Part shown: positions 1 to 5,045 of the stretch, in pieces
How positions within the stretch are numbered: the first letter of the stretch is position 1
How the letters are laid out: every line of letters starts with the position of its first letter
From: Candidatus Sulfotelmatobacter sp.
GTDB taxonomy: Bacteria; Acidobacteriota; Terriglobia; Terriglobales; Acidobacteriaceae
DNA length: 5,045 nucleotides
Direction: 5' to 3'
Assembly (NCBI GenBank): GCA_030045935.1
Contig: JASIEN010000379.1
Coordinates: forward strand, 1-5,045
Translations under genes and position numbers: made by a program
The notes under the pieces: model-generated
The model's input: the letters and a program-made list of their open reading frames with translations, nothing else
Databases searched by the model: none
Told to the model about the DNA's origin: nothing

Positions 1-450
1 GACGCAGCCAATTACTTCCTGACCAACAAAATCAATCTCGATGAAGCGCTAAAAGACGAAGATCTGTCGATCCAGGCAGAAGAGCGCTACGACAATCTGC
101 TGAACAAATCGAAAATATTAGACGCCATGGGCCGCAAGGATGAGGCCGCGACCTATCGCGCCAAAGCACTCGACAAGGGCAGCGCTGTGCAACTTTATTT
201 CTATGCCCGCCAGTTACAAGGGGAGAAAAAACAGGAAGAGGCGTTCTCGATTTTCCGTGCCAATTACAAGAAGTTCCCCGACTACTGGACTTCGCACGTT
301 GGCATGGCGCGCGTTTACAGCGGTCAAGGCGATTTCGACAACGCGGTGAAGGAAATGCAGACTGCGCTTACGACTGCACCGGACTCCAACAAGGCGAACC
401 TGGAGCGCTACGTGAAGCGTTTGCAATCGAAGGAGGACATTAACCGCTAG
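1..450 (+). CDS. TPR-containing protein, C-terminal part (DUF2911-type), 5' truncated
   Basis: The reading frame is open from the first base and ends at TAG 448-450, giving 149 residues of a longer protein whose start lies left of the window. The visible part is helical and repeats a tetratricopeptide pattern. One unit is around residues 60-90 (VQLYFYARQLQGEKKQEEAF) and a second around 92-130, with the typical HVGMARVYSGQGDFDNAV followed by alanine-rich helix B and a proline at the end (TTAPDS). From memory, this tail resembles bacterial proteins that carry a DUF2911 domain followed by TPR helices, often secreted and common in Acidobacteriota and Bacteroidota; the DUF2911 domain itself would be outside the window. 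TPRs mediate protein-protein contact; no enzymatic role can be assigned. The gene converges on the response regulator gene with only 25 bases between the stop codons. An in-frame ATG at 127 is internal to the repeat fold and is unlikely to be the true start. Confidence 0.85.
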   Translation, partial: DAANYFLTNKINLDEALKDEDLSIQAEERYDNLLNKSKILDAMGRKDEAATYRAKALDKGSAVQLYFYARQLQGEKKQEEAFSIFRANYKKFPDYWTSHVGMARVYSGQGDFDNAVKEMQTALTTAPDSNKANLERYVKRLQSKEDINR

Positions 451-475
451 ACGCTCTTTGCTCCAAACGCTTGGC

Positions 476-1261
476 TCATTTTGGCACTTCGAATCGATAG
501 CCGATCCCGCGCAGCGTCTTCAGATATTTCGGATGCCGCGGGTCGGGCTCAATCTTTTCGCGCAGACGGCGCACGTAGACGTCGATTGAGCGAGGAGTGA
601 CAAAAGGAGTCTCTTTCCAGACAGCGTCGAGCAACTGGTCGCGGGTAAGCACGCGACCACGGTGCATGGCCAGATATTCCAGCAATCGGAACTCGCGCAC
701 AGTCGTCAAGACCGTGTGTCCCTGGACTTGTACCGTCATGGAAGAAGGGTCGATTTCGAGATCGCCCAGTCGGAGGATTTCGGGGGTCACCGGCGCTTGC
801 CGCAATCCGCGAAGCACGCTGCGAACCCGCGCCACCATTTCGCGCGGGCTGAACGGCTTGGTGATGTAATCGTCGCCGCCCAGTTCAAGACCCTTCACGC
901 GATCGGCCTCGGAAGTTTTCGCGGTCAGAAAAATAATCGGTATCGCGGAGAGCGTGGGAGTCTGGCGAATCTGGCGACATAGATCAAAGCCGTCTGTTCC
1001 CGGCAGCATTATGTCCAGGATCAGAAGCGAGGGCATTTCTCGCAGAGCTTCTGAGATGACCGAGCCGCCGCTGACGAAACTCTGCACATCGAAGCCCGCA
1101 GCTTGCAGATTATGAGAGACGAGCCGCGCAATGTCTTCGTCGTCCTCCACCACAAAGATAAGTGAACGAGAAGCGGGCGAGATAGCCGCATCGCTGAGGG
1201 GTTCGTATGATCCCGTGGAGGAGTACATTGTTGCGATCTGGGGAATTCCCGAAACCGGCAT
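476..1261 (-). CDS. OmpR/PhoB-family response regulator (REC + winged-helix DNA binding)
   Basis: A 261-residue two-component response regulator, a cytoplasmic DNA-binding transcription factor switched by aspartate phosphorylation. The receiver domain spans about residues 34-152. It shows the acidic pocket E39-D40-D41, the phospho-acceptor D83 in LLILDIMLPGTDGFDL, the switch threonine T113 (FLTAK) and the conserved lysine K135 (YITKPFSP). The OmpR-type winged helix spans about 161-258, with recognition helix RSIDVYVRRLREKI (224-237) and the closing hairpin GIGYRFEVP. All key residues are present. Before the receiver domain there are about 33 extra residues rich in Ser, Ala and Pro; family members usually begin a few residues before the acidic pocket. 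ATG at 1261 and in-frame ATG at 1228 (residue 12) are both possible starts, and neither has a strong Shine-Dalgarno. The neighbouring phoU-like gene on the same strand suggests a PhoB-like role in phosphate starvation, but the domain architecture alone would also fit other OmpR-class regulators. No partner kinase gene is visible. Confidence 0.95.
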   Translation of the reverse strand: MPVSGIPQIATMYSSTGSYEPLSDAAISPASRSLIFVVEDDEDIARLVSHNLQAAGFDVQSFVSGGSVISEALREMPSLLILDIMLPGTDGFDLCRQIRQTPTLSAIPIIFLTAKTSEADRVKGLELGGDDYITKPFSPREMVARVRSVLRGLRQAPVTPEILRLGDLEIDPSSMTVQVQGHTVLTTVREFRLLEYLAMHRGRVLTRDQLLDAVWKETPFVTPRSIDVYVRRLREKIEPDPRHPKYLKTLRGIGYRFEVPK

Positions 1262-1298
1262 GAGTGGCCGAATCCGATTGCTAAGAATGTATTCAGGG

Positions 1299-1317
1299 AA
1301 TGTTGCGCTAATGTTGC
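1299..1317 (-). promoter_or_regulatory. Period-11 direct repeat upstream of the response regulator gene (candidate operator)
   Basis: On the minus strand the sequence reads GCAACATTAGCGCAACATT: two identical 8-base copies with starts 11 bases apart. A weaker third copy sharing the core AACA in the same 11-base phase lies at 1321-1328. OmpR/PhoB-class regulators bind as head-to-tail dimers to direct repeats with about one helical turn between half-sites, so the spacing fits. The site lies 37-56 bases upstream of the ATG at 1261, as expected for autoregulation. The repeat sequence differs from the better Pho-box-like site upstream of phoU, so binding by this regulator is only inferred. Confidence 0.45.
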
Positions 1318-1357
1318 TTGCGTGTTAAGGAATGATGAATTTGGGAAAGAAGGCAGG

Positions 1358-1438
1358 TTTCAAGGTTTCAAAGTCCTAAGGCTTCAGAGGTTTCAAGCTT
1401 TCAAAGTTTCAAGGCTCCAGAGTTCCCAGGTTTCAGAA
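1358..1438. repeat. Degenerate 8-base tandem repeat array, consensus TTTCAAGG
   Basis: About ten consecutive octamers can be read in one phase from 1358: TTTCAAGG, TTTCAAAG, TCCTAAGG, CTTCAGAG (plus one extra G at 1390), TTTCAAGC, TTTCAAAG, TTTCAAGG, CTCCAGAG, TTCCCAGG, TTTCAGAA. The array is non-coding and lies between the phoU-like gene and the regulator gene. Its function is unknown. An 8-base unit argues against a protein repeat. Similar short TTTCAA-rich intergenic repeats may be a genome-wide family in this organism, but that cannot be seen from one window. Confidence 0.8.
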
Positions 1439-1467
1439 CTTAACCCACAATGTCAACAGCCCAACAA

Positions 1468-1505
1468 CGTTGAAACCTTTGAAGCTTTAAAACCTTGAAA
1501 CTTTG
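1468..1505. repeat. Second octamer array, inverted relative to the first
   Basis: Read on the minus strand from 1505, this stretch gives CAAAG, TTTCAAGG, TTTTAAAG, CTTCAAAG (plus one extra G), TTTCAACG: the same octamer family as at 1358-1438 but in opposite orientation. The extra G follows a CTTCARAG unit in both arrays, which suggests that the arrays are inverted copies of one ancestor. The outer 13 bases, CCTTGAAACTTTG at 1493-1505, are a perfect inverted repeat of 1402-1414, and TGAAACCT at 1471-1478 matches 1428-1435. RNA or single-stranded DNA could fold 1402-1435 against 1471-1505 with a loop of about 35 bases. There is no U-run after the stem on either strand, so a simple intrinsic terminator is not indicated. 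The array starts 8 bases past the phoU-like stop codon. Confidence 0.75.
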
Positions 1506-1512
1506 CTTTTGT

Positions 1513-2301
1513 TCAGCTTGACGCCCGTTTCTTGGGCGCGTGGCGGAGGCTTCGGCCTTCGATCAGGCTGTAAAGATCCTCGGCAAGGTTGGTCGTGTGA
1601 TCGCCGGCGCGCTCCAGCGCCTGCGCCATCAGAATTACATCGAAGCTTTCGGGATCGCTGTTGGCGGCGAGGTGTTTCTGAAAGAGGCCGTGACAAACGC
1701 GGTCGATGTCTTTATCCATCTGCAGCACTTTGCGGGCGCTTTCGAGGTCGAGATTGAGGAATCCGCGATAGACGACATCGAGCATCTCTCGCAGAATTGC
1801 CGACATTTCGACCAGGTGGCGCACGTCCGAGGCCGCCATCTTCGTTGTGCGCGCCTGAACGCGCAATGCCACGCTCATGATCAGATCGCCAATGCGTTCG
1901 AGGTCGGTGGCGGACTTCAGGCTGGTGAGCAATTGGCGGGCGCGCATTTCGTTCACGCGCGTGATGGCGGCGGGCAGGCGGTCGTCGATGTAACGCTCGA
2001 TGATGTCGAGCTCCTTTTCGCAATCTTTGATGGCCAGAAACGCCATGCGCGAGGAACGCTCGAGCAAGTCGGGCAGGTTGAAGGCGGCGTCGCGGGCAAT
2101 AAGGAATGCCTTCAATGCCGTGCGCGACAACTGGTCGAGGCCGCCACCGGATTTCTTTGGCGGCTTGGTGGAAATTTCCGCGGCTCGTACGGGCATGGTC
2201 TCAAGATTCGCGGGTACGGCAGAGTCCTCAGTTGCATTCCGTGATGAGGGGGGCTTGCGAGGCATATTCCCGGCCGGCAATCTGAATTGCGACTCTATCA
2301 A
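1513..2301 (-). CDS. phoU: PhoU-like phosphate-signalling protein
   Basis: Up to 262 residues, mostly helical, matching the PhoU fold of two three-helix bundles. PhoU is a cytoplasmic, membrane-associated negative regulator that links the Pst phosphate transporter to the PhoR/PhoB two-component system. The two family signature motifs with metal-binding acidic residues are present, one in each bundle: TDLERIGDLIMSVA (residues 132-145) and ALERAGDHTTNLAEDLY (228-244). The bundle core runs from about residue 56 to 250. Ahead of it is a Pro/Lys/Ser-rich, probably disordered leader of about 50 residues, and the protein ends in a basic tail (HAPKKRASS). The start is uncertain: the longest reading begins with TTG at 2301 behind a weak GAGA, while an in-frame ATG at 2265 (residue 13) has GGGA placed too close. 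A start at either site leaves the core intact. The gene lies upstream of the response regulator on the same strand, separated by 251 bases of repeat-rich DNA, and has a Pho-box-like site in front of it. Pst transporter genes, often adjacent, are not in the window. Confidence 0.9.
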   Translation of the reverse strand: MIESQFRLPAGNMPRKPPSSRNATEDSAVPANLETMPVRAAEISTKPPKKSGGGLDQLSRTALKAFLIARDAAFNLPDLLERSSRMAFLAIKDCEKELDIIERYIDDRLPAAITRVNEMRARQLLTSLKSATDLERIGDLIMSVALRVQARTTKMAASDVRHLVEMSAILREMLDVVYRGFLNLDLESARKVLQMDKDIDRVCHGLFQKHLAANSDPESFDVILMAQALERAGDHTTNLAEDLYSLIEGRSLRHAPKKRASS

Positions 2302-2327
2302 CAGTATCTCATTATTAATCCGTGACG

Positions 2328-2333
2328 AGTCTA
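2328..2333 (-). promoter_or_regulatory. Candidate -10 element for the phoU-like gene
   Basis: TAGACT on the minus strand lies 7 bases downstream of the Pho-box-like repeat and matches the sigma70 consensus TATAAT at 4 of 6 positions. In PhoB-activated promoters the Pho box replaces the -35 element and the -10 lies shortly downstream, so the position is reasonable. Transcription would start near 2321, leaving a short leader to TTG 2301. The match is weak and TAATAAT closer to the gene is an alternative. Confidence 0.3.
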
Positions 2334-2340
2334 TCCGGTC

Positions 2341-2359
2341 ATTATGAAAGGATTATGAA
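2341..2359 (-). promoter_or_regulatory. Pho-box-like direct repeat upstream of phoU
   Basis: On the minus strand this reads TTCATAATCCTTTCATAAT: two identical TTCATAAT copies with starts exactly 11 bases apart. The E. coli Pho box is two 7-base repeats (CTGTCAT) separated by 4 AT-rich bases, the same 11-base period; by eye, TCATAA and the CT before the second half-site are shared with it. The site lies 40-58 bases upstream of the TTG at 2301, the right place for activation of the phoU-like gene by a PhoB-type regulator such as the one encoded at 476-1261. Binding is inferred from sequence, spacing and context. Confidence 0.6.
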
Positions 2360-2426
2360 TAACGTTGCGCGGTGCTATCTGAAAAGTGCGGCAGGTGGAA
2401 AACTACCGCATACTCAGCCCCAGCCC

Positions 2427-2455
2427 TTGCACATTCAGAAGGCTAGCGAGATAAT
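2427..2455 (+). promoter_or_regulatory. Candidate sigma70 promoter ahead of the micro-ORF
   Basis: TTGCAC (2427-2432) and GATAAT (2450-2455) are separated by exactly 17 bases. The -10 matches TATAAT at 5 of 6 positions; the -35 matches only the TTG of TTGACA. Transcription would start near 2462, about 24 bases before the GTG at 2486. Matches of this quality also arise by chance, so the call rests mainly on its agreement with the ribosome binding site and ORF that follow. Confidence 0.35.
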
Positions 2456-2485
2456 GCTTTCCTTCCGAGTCCTGGGGATGCACGG

Positions 2486-2551
2486 GTGATTGATCTACTG
2501 ATCTTGGGAATCTGCTTGATAGTTGTGGCAAGAATCGTTCAGAAGGAATAG
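2486..2551 (+). CDS. Possible 21-residue single-pass membrane peptide
   Basis: A GTG-started frame of 21 codons ends at TAG 2549-2551. The product begins MIDLLILGICLIVVA and ends in RIVQKE, so residues 3-15 are almost wholly hydrophobic and are followed by a basic C-terminus (R16, K20). This is the layout of a very short membrane-spanning peptide with its C-terminus on the cytoplasmic side. GGGGA at 2474-2478 lies 7 bases before the GTG, a good Shine-Dalgarno spacing, and a candidate promoter lies just upstream. No known family is recognised; it is shorter than KdpF-type peptides and does not resemble them closely. A chance ORF of this size is quite possible, and only the agreement of promoter, ribosome binding site and hydrophobic composition supports it. 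Confidence 0.35.
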   Translation: MIDLLILGICLIVVARIVQKE

Positions 2552-2775
2552 AAAGCTCGTTGGCGTTCAGACGTTATATTTCCAGCCCAAGACTTTTCGC
2601 TTGCCCAGCCTCGGGTTATGGTCGTTAATTTCGCAGGCGACTTCCATTCTCGCGCGCCCATAATAACAGCTAACGCTCGCAAGGTCGGAATTCCGGCATA
2701 TTCTTTACTCGCAGATTTCGGACACTACACGTTGCGAATGTCACTTGGAGGGAATAGAGTTTCAGCCAGAGCGCA

Positions 2776-3276
2776 TTGTCAGGCTCGGCTCCCGCTGTGG
2801 ATCTGCTCGAACATCTGCGTCGCCAGTTTGCCTATGACGATTGGGCCAATCGTGAAGTGCTGGCTGCGCTGAAGAAAAGCACCGCCGACACATCACGCTC
2901 CCGGCAATTATTGGCCCACATTCTGTCGGCAGAAAGGCTTTGGCTCGAAAGGATTCTCCAACAGCCCCAAAGCATGGCAGTATGGCCAGACCTCAGTTTG
3001 GCGCAATGCGAGATGCAAATTGCGGGTCTCAAGCAGGAATGGGCTAAGTTTCTTGAACAGCTTATTTCTGCCAGGCTGACAGAAGAAATCAACTACAAAA
3101 ACAGCAAGGGCGAGCCTTGGGCCAGCAGCCTGCACGACATTTTGACGCATGTGGTGATGCACTCCGCCTATCATCGCGGTCAAATCGCCAGCCAGATGCG
3201 TGCCGGCGGCGACACACCAGCCTATACCGATTTCATTCACGCCGTGCGGAGCGGCGCCATTCAATCGATCGGGTAG
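2776..3276 (+). CDS. DinB-family protein (DinB/YfiT-like putative metalloprotein)
   Basis: A 166-residue protein, close to the 150-170 residues usual for the family. DinB-like proteins are cytoplasmic four-helix bundles with a three-histidine metal site; some members are thiol-dependent transferases, but most have no known substrate. The expected histidines are visible: H48 in LLAHILSAERLWLERI, and H129 and H133 in the signature LTHVVMHSAYHRGQIASQMR. The N-terminal FAYDDWANREVLAAL (18-32) and the C-terminal TPAYTDFIHAVR are also typical. The first in-frame start after the TAG at 2755 is TTG 2776, which gives a full-length domain; GTG 2797 would remove seven residues but still leave the core. 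Neither has a strong nearby ribosome binding site. The name does not imply an SOS role: no LexA-type site was seen. The gene precedes the S9 peptidase by 99 bases on the same strand, with no evident functional link. Confidence 0.88.
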   Translation: MSGSAPAVDLLEHLRRQFAYDDWANREVLAALKKSTADTSRSRQLLAHILSAERLWLERILQQPQSMAVWPDLSLAQCEMQIAGLKQEWAKFLEQLISARLTEEINYKNSKGEPWASSLHDILTHVVMHSAYHRGQIASQMRAGGDTPAYTDFIHAVRSGAIQSIG

Positions 3277-3361
3277 CCGCTGTTTCATCCGGAACGGTTG
3301 TGTAGTATCGTTCGAATCGCGACATTTTCACACGACATTAACTCTTCCAGAATTCAGCGCG

Positions 3362-3366
3362 AAGGA
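3362..3366 (+). promoter_or_regulatory. Ribosome binding site of the S9 peptidase gene
   Basis: AAGGA lies 9 bases before ATG 3376, a normal Shine-Dalgarno sequence and spacing. It supports this ATG, which also places a signal peptide exactly at the N-terminus of the protein. Confidence 0.65.
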
Positions 3367-3375
3367 AAGCCTCCA

Positions 3376-5045
3376 ATGAAAAACTTTTTGCGTTACGTAT
3401 TGTGCCTCTTGCTGTTGGCGCCTGGTGTCGTGGGCCAGACTGGCGCCGGCTTGCCCCCGTTGATCGATCGCGAGTTGATCTTCGGCAACCCGGAGATCGC
3501 GGCGGCGCAGATTTCGCCGGACGGTCAATACATCGCATTTCTCAAGCCCTGGAAAGACACTCGCAATATCTATGTAAAGAAAGTGGGCGAACCGTTCAGT
3601 GCGGCGCGATTACTGACCACCGAAAGCAAGCGCCCAATCCCCACATTTTTTTGGACCTGGGACAGCAAGTACATTCTTTACGTGAAAGACAATGACGGCG
3701 ATGAGAATTACAATGTCTTCGCCGTTGACCCGGCCGCGCAGCCCGTGGCAGGGGCCGAGGCTCCGCCCTCGCGAGACTTGACCGGGCTGAAAGGGGTCCG
3801 CGCCATCATTTACGAGGTTCCCAAGAGCGATCCCGACATCGTCTACATCGGACTGAATGACCGCGACAAGGCCTGGCACGACCTCTACAAACTAAGGCTC
3901 TCAACCGGCGAAAAAACGCTGTTGCGTACCAACACCGAGCGAGTCACCGGCTGGATTTTCGATCTGAAGGGCCAGTTGCGCATGGCGAGCCGCAGCGCCG
4001 AAAACGGCGATACGGAATTGCTTCGTGTCGACGCGGACAAATTCACCAAAGTTTATTCCTGCAACGTATTTGAAACTTGCGATCCCGACCGCTTTCACCG
4101 TGACGGCAAACGGATTTATCTCGAAACCAACAAAGGCGATGATGTCGACCTGACAGCGCTGGTTCTTTTCGATCCGGCGACCGGCAAGATTGAGCCAGTG
4201 GAATCCGACCCTCTGAAGAAAGTGGATTTGCGCGGCGTCATGTTCTCAGAGGCGACCGACGAACTGGTGGAAACCTCCTACTATGACGAACGCGAAAGGC
4301 ACTACTTTAAGGACAAAGGTTTTGAAGCGGATTACAAGTGGCTGGAGCAAAAGGAGCCAGGCAAGCAGATCAACATTGCCTCGCACACCAGAGACGAGCA
4401 GGTCTGGCTGGTGTCGGCTTCGAGCGATACCGAGCCGGGCGAGATTTTCCTGTTTGAGCGAAAAACCCACACGCTCACGCCGCAGTACAAAATGCGGGAA
4501 AAGCTGCCGCGCGAAGATCTGGCGGCAATGAAGGCAATTCACTACAAGTCTTCCGATGGCCTGGAAATTCCTGCCTATCTGACGTTGCCGAAGGGAGTTC
4601 CTGCCAAGAACCTGCCCACCTTGGTCATCCCCCACGGTGGGCCATGGGGACGCGACTATTGGGGTTACAACACGCTGGCGCAGTTCTTTGCCAATCGCGG
4701 ATATGCGGTGCTTCAGCCGAATTTTCGCGCGTCGACCGGCTATGGGAAAAAGTTTCTGGATGCCGGCAACTTGCAGTGGGGCCGGAAAATGCAGGATGAC
4801 ATCACCTGGGGCGTGAAGTACCTGGTCGCCGAGGGCATTGCCGATCCCAAGCGGGTAGGAATTCTCGGCGGGTCCTATGGCGGATACGCCACGCTGGCTG
4901 GCGTTGCCTTCACCCCAGATGTTTACGCAGCAGCCGTCGACATCGTCGGCCCTTCCAATCTGATTACTCTGCTGGAATCAATCCCGCCCTATTGGGAATC
5001 GATACGAACTCTCTTCTACAAGCGCATGGGCGATCCCAGTGCGCC
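3376..5045 (+). CDS. Secreted S9-family prolyl oligopeptidase / acylaminoacyl peptidase, 3' truncated
   Basis: An open frame of 556 codons starts at ATG 3376 and runs off the right edge. S9 peptidases are serine hydrolases in which an N-terminal beta-propeller restricts access to a C-terminal alpha/beta-hydrolase, so they cut short peptides. Residues 1-20 (MKNFLRYVLCLLLLAPGVVG) form a likely signal peptide: a basic start, then a hydrophobic stretch, with cleavage plausible near G20; there is no lipobox. The propeller spans about 30-375, with blades marked by ISPDGQYIAFL (46-56) and WDSKYILYV followed by DGDENYNVF (95-115). The hydrolase domain starts near 380. It shows the oxyanion-loop HGGP at 420-423, NFRASTGYG at 449-457, the MQDD stretch, and the nucleophile S500 in GGSYGGYAT. 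The catalytic Asp and His lie beyond the window, and roughly 100 residues are missing compared with the usual 620-680. It is probably periplasmic. The substrate is unknown; dipeptidyl-peptidase-like or acylaminoacyl-peptidase-like activity is possible. Confidence 0.95.
   Translation, partial: MKNFLRYVLCLLLLAPGVVGQTGAGLPPLIDRELIFGNPEIAAAQISPDGQYIAFLKPWKDTRNIYVKKVGEPFSAARLLTTESKRPIPTFFWTWDSKYILYVKDNDGDENYNVFAVDPAAQPVAGAEAPPSRDLTGLKGVRAIIYEVPKSDPDIVYIGLNDRDKAWHDLYKLRLSTGEKTLLRTNTERVTGWIFDLKGQLRMASRSAENGDTELLRVDADKFTKVYSCNVFETCDPDRFHRDGKRIYLETNKGDDVDLTALVLFDPATGKIEPVESDPLKKVDLRGVMFSEATDELVETSYYDERERHYFKDKGFEADYKWLEQKEPGKQINIASHTRDEQVWLVSASSDTEPGEIFLFERKTHTLTPQYKMREKLPREDLAAMKAIHYKSSDGLEIPAYLTLPKGVPAKNLPTLVIPHGGPWGRDYWGYNTLAQFFANRGYAVLQPNFRASTGYGKKFLDAGNLQWGRKMQDDITWGVKYLVAEGIADPKRVGILGGSYGGYATLAGVAFTPDVYAAAVDIVGPSNLITLLESIPPYWESIRTLFYKRMGDPSA

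Larger units (their letters stand above)
2302..2775. other. Intergenic region between divergent phoU-like and dinB-like genes
   Basis: This 474-base stretch holds no conventional gene. Close to the phoU-like start is a Pho-box-like direct repeat facing phoU. Around 2427-2551 there is a candidate promoter, ribosome binding site and 21-codon ORF on the plus strand. From 2552 to about 2730 nothing is recognised. A purine-rich GGAGGG at 2748-2753 precedes the dinB-like gene but is too far from its first start codon to serve as a normal ribosome binding site. A longer ORF starting at GTG/ATG-type codons near 2618 runs out of frame into the dinB-like gene and looks spurious. Confidence 0.7.

Noticed and set aside
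463..474. CCAA-ACGC-TTGG mini-hairpin between the convergent TPR and regulator genes
   Set aside because: A 4-base stem without a U-run on either strand is too weak for a terminator call.
1451..1456. Perfect TTGACA -35 hexamer on the minus strand within the repeat region
   Set aside because: No acceptable -10 hexamer lies 15-19 bases downstream, so a promoter for the regulator gene here is not supported.
1358..1505. CRISPR array
   Set aside because: The units are 8 bases and adjacent, with no unique spacers of 25-40 bases, and no cas genes are present.
1540..2244. Plus-strand ORF of 234 codons opposite the phoU-like gene
   Set aside because: It is the antisense shadow of phoU; the minus-strand frame carries both PhoU signature motifs while this one shows no known fold.
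2732..2760. TTGCGA and TAGAGT with 17-base spacing ahead of the dinB-like gene
   Set aside because: Both hexamers match the consensus at only 4 of 6 positions, and the implied transcript would start about 9 bases before the start codon; too weak to call.
2618..2872. Plus-strand ORF of 84 codons running into the dinB-like gene
   Set aside because: It overlaps the well-supported DinB frame out of phase, has no recognisable domain and its composition looks like translated non-coding DNA.
3310..3318. GTTCGAATC, resembling the T-loop of a tRNA
   Set aside because: The flanking bases give no T-stem, acceptor stem or anticodon arm, so it is a chance match.

Overview
The window looks like a chromosomal piece of a free-living Gram-negative bacterium of middling to high GC. 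The mix of a DUF2911/TPR-type protein, a DinB-family protein and a large secreted S9 peptidase, together with the style of the proteins, suggests Acidobacteriota. That assignment is inference; there is no rRNA or marker gene here to fix it.

Layout: (1) 1-450, plus strand, the C-terminal end of a TPR-repeat protein of the DUF2911 type, cut by the left edge. (2) 476-1261, minus strand, an OmpR/PhoB-type response regulator, convergent with gene 1. (3) 1262-1512, an intergenic region with a period-11 direct repeat just upstream of the regulator gene and two facing arrays of a degenerate 8-base repeat (consensus TTTCAAGG) that can fold into a long hairpin. (4) 1513-2301, minus strand, a PhoU-like phosphate-signalling protein. 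(5) 2302-2775, a 474-base region between divergent genes. It holds a convincing Pho-box-like direct repeat facing phoU and, on the plus strand, a possible very small gene for a 21-residue membrane peptide. (6) 2776-3276, plus strand, a DinB-family four-helix protein. (7) 3376-5045, plus strand, a secreted S9-family prolyl oligopeptidase/acylaminoacyl peptidase, cut by the right edge after the nucleophile serine.

Functional reading: phoU and the response regulator lie in the same direction and each has a period-11 direct repeat in its upstream region, the spacing used by PhoB/OmpR-type regulators. The simplest model is a small phosphate-response locus in which the regulator controls phoU and itself. 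No histidine kinase and no pst transporter genes are visible in the window. The dinB-like and peptidase genes look unrelated to phosphate control.

The parts of the window most worth a second look are regulatory or very small: the Pho-box-like site, the second period-11 repeat, the inverted octamer arrays and the micro-ORF with its own candidate promoter and ribosome binding site. Nothing here amounts to a clear new multi-gene system.
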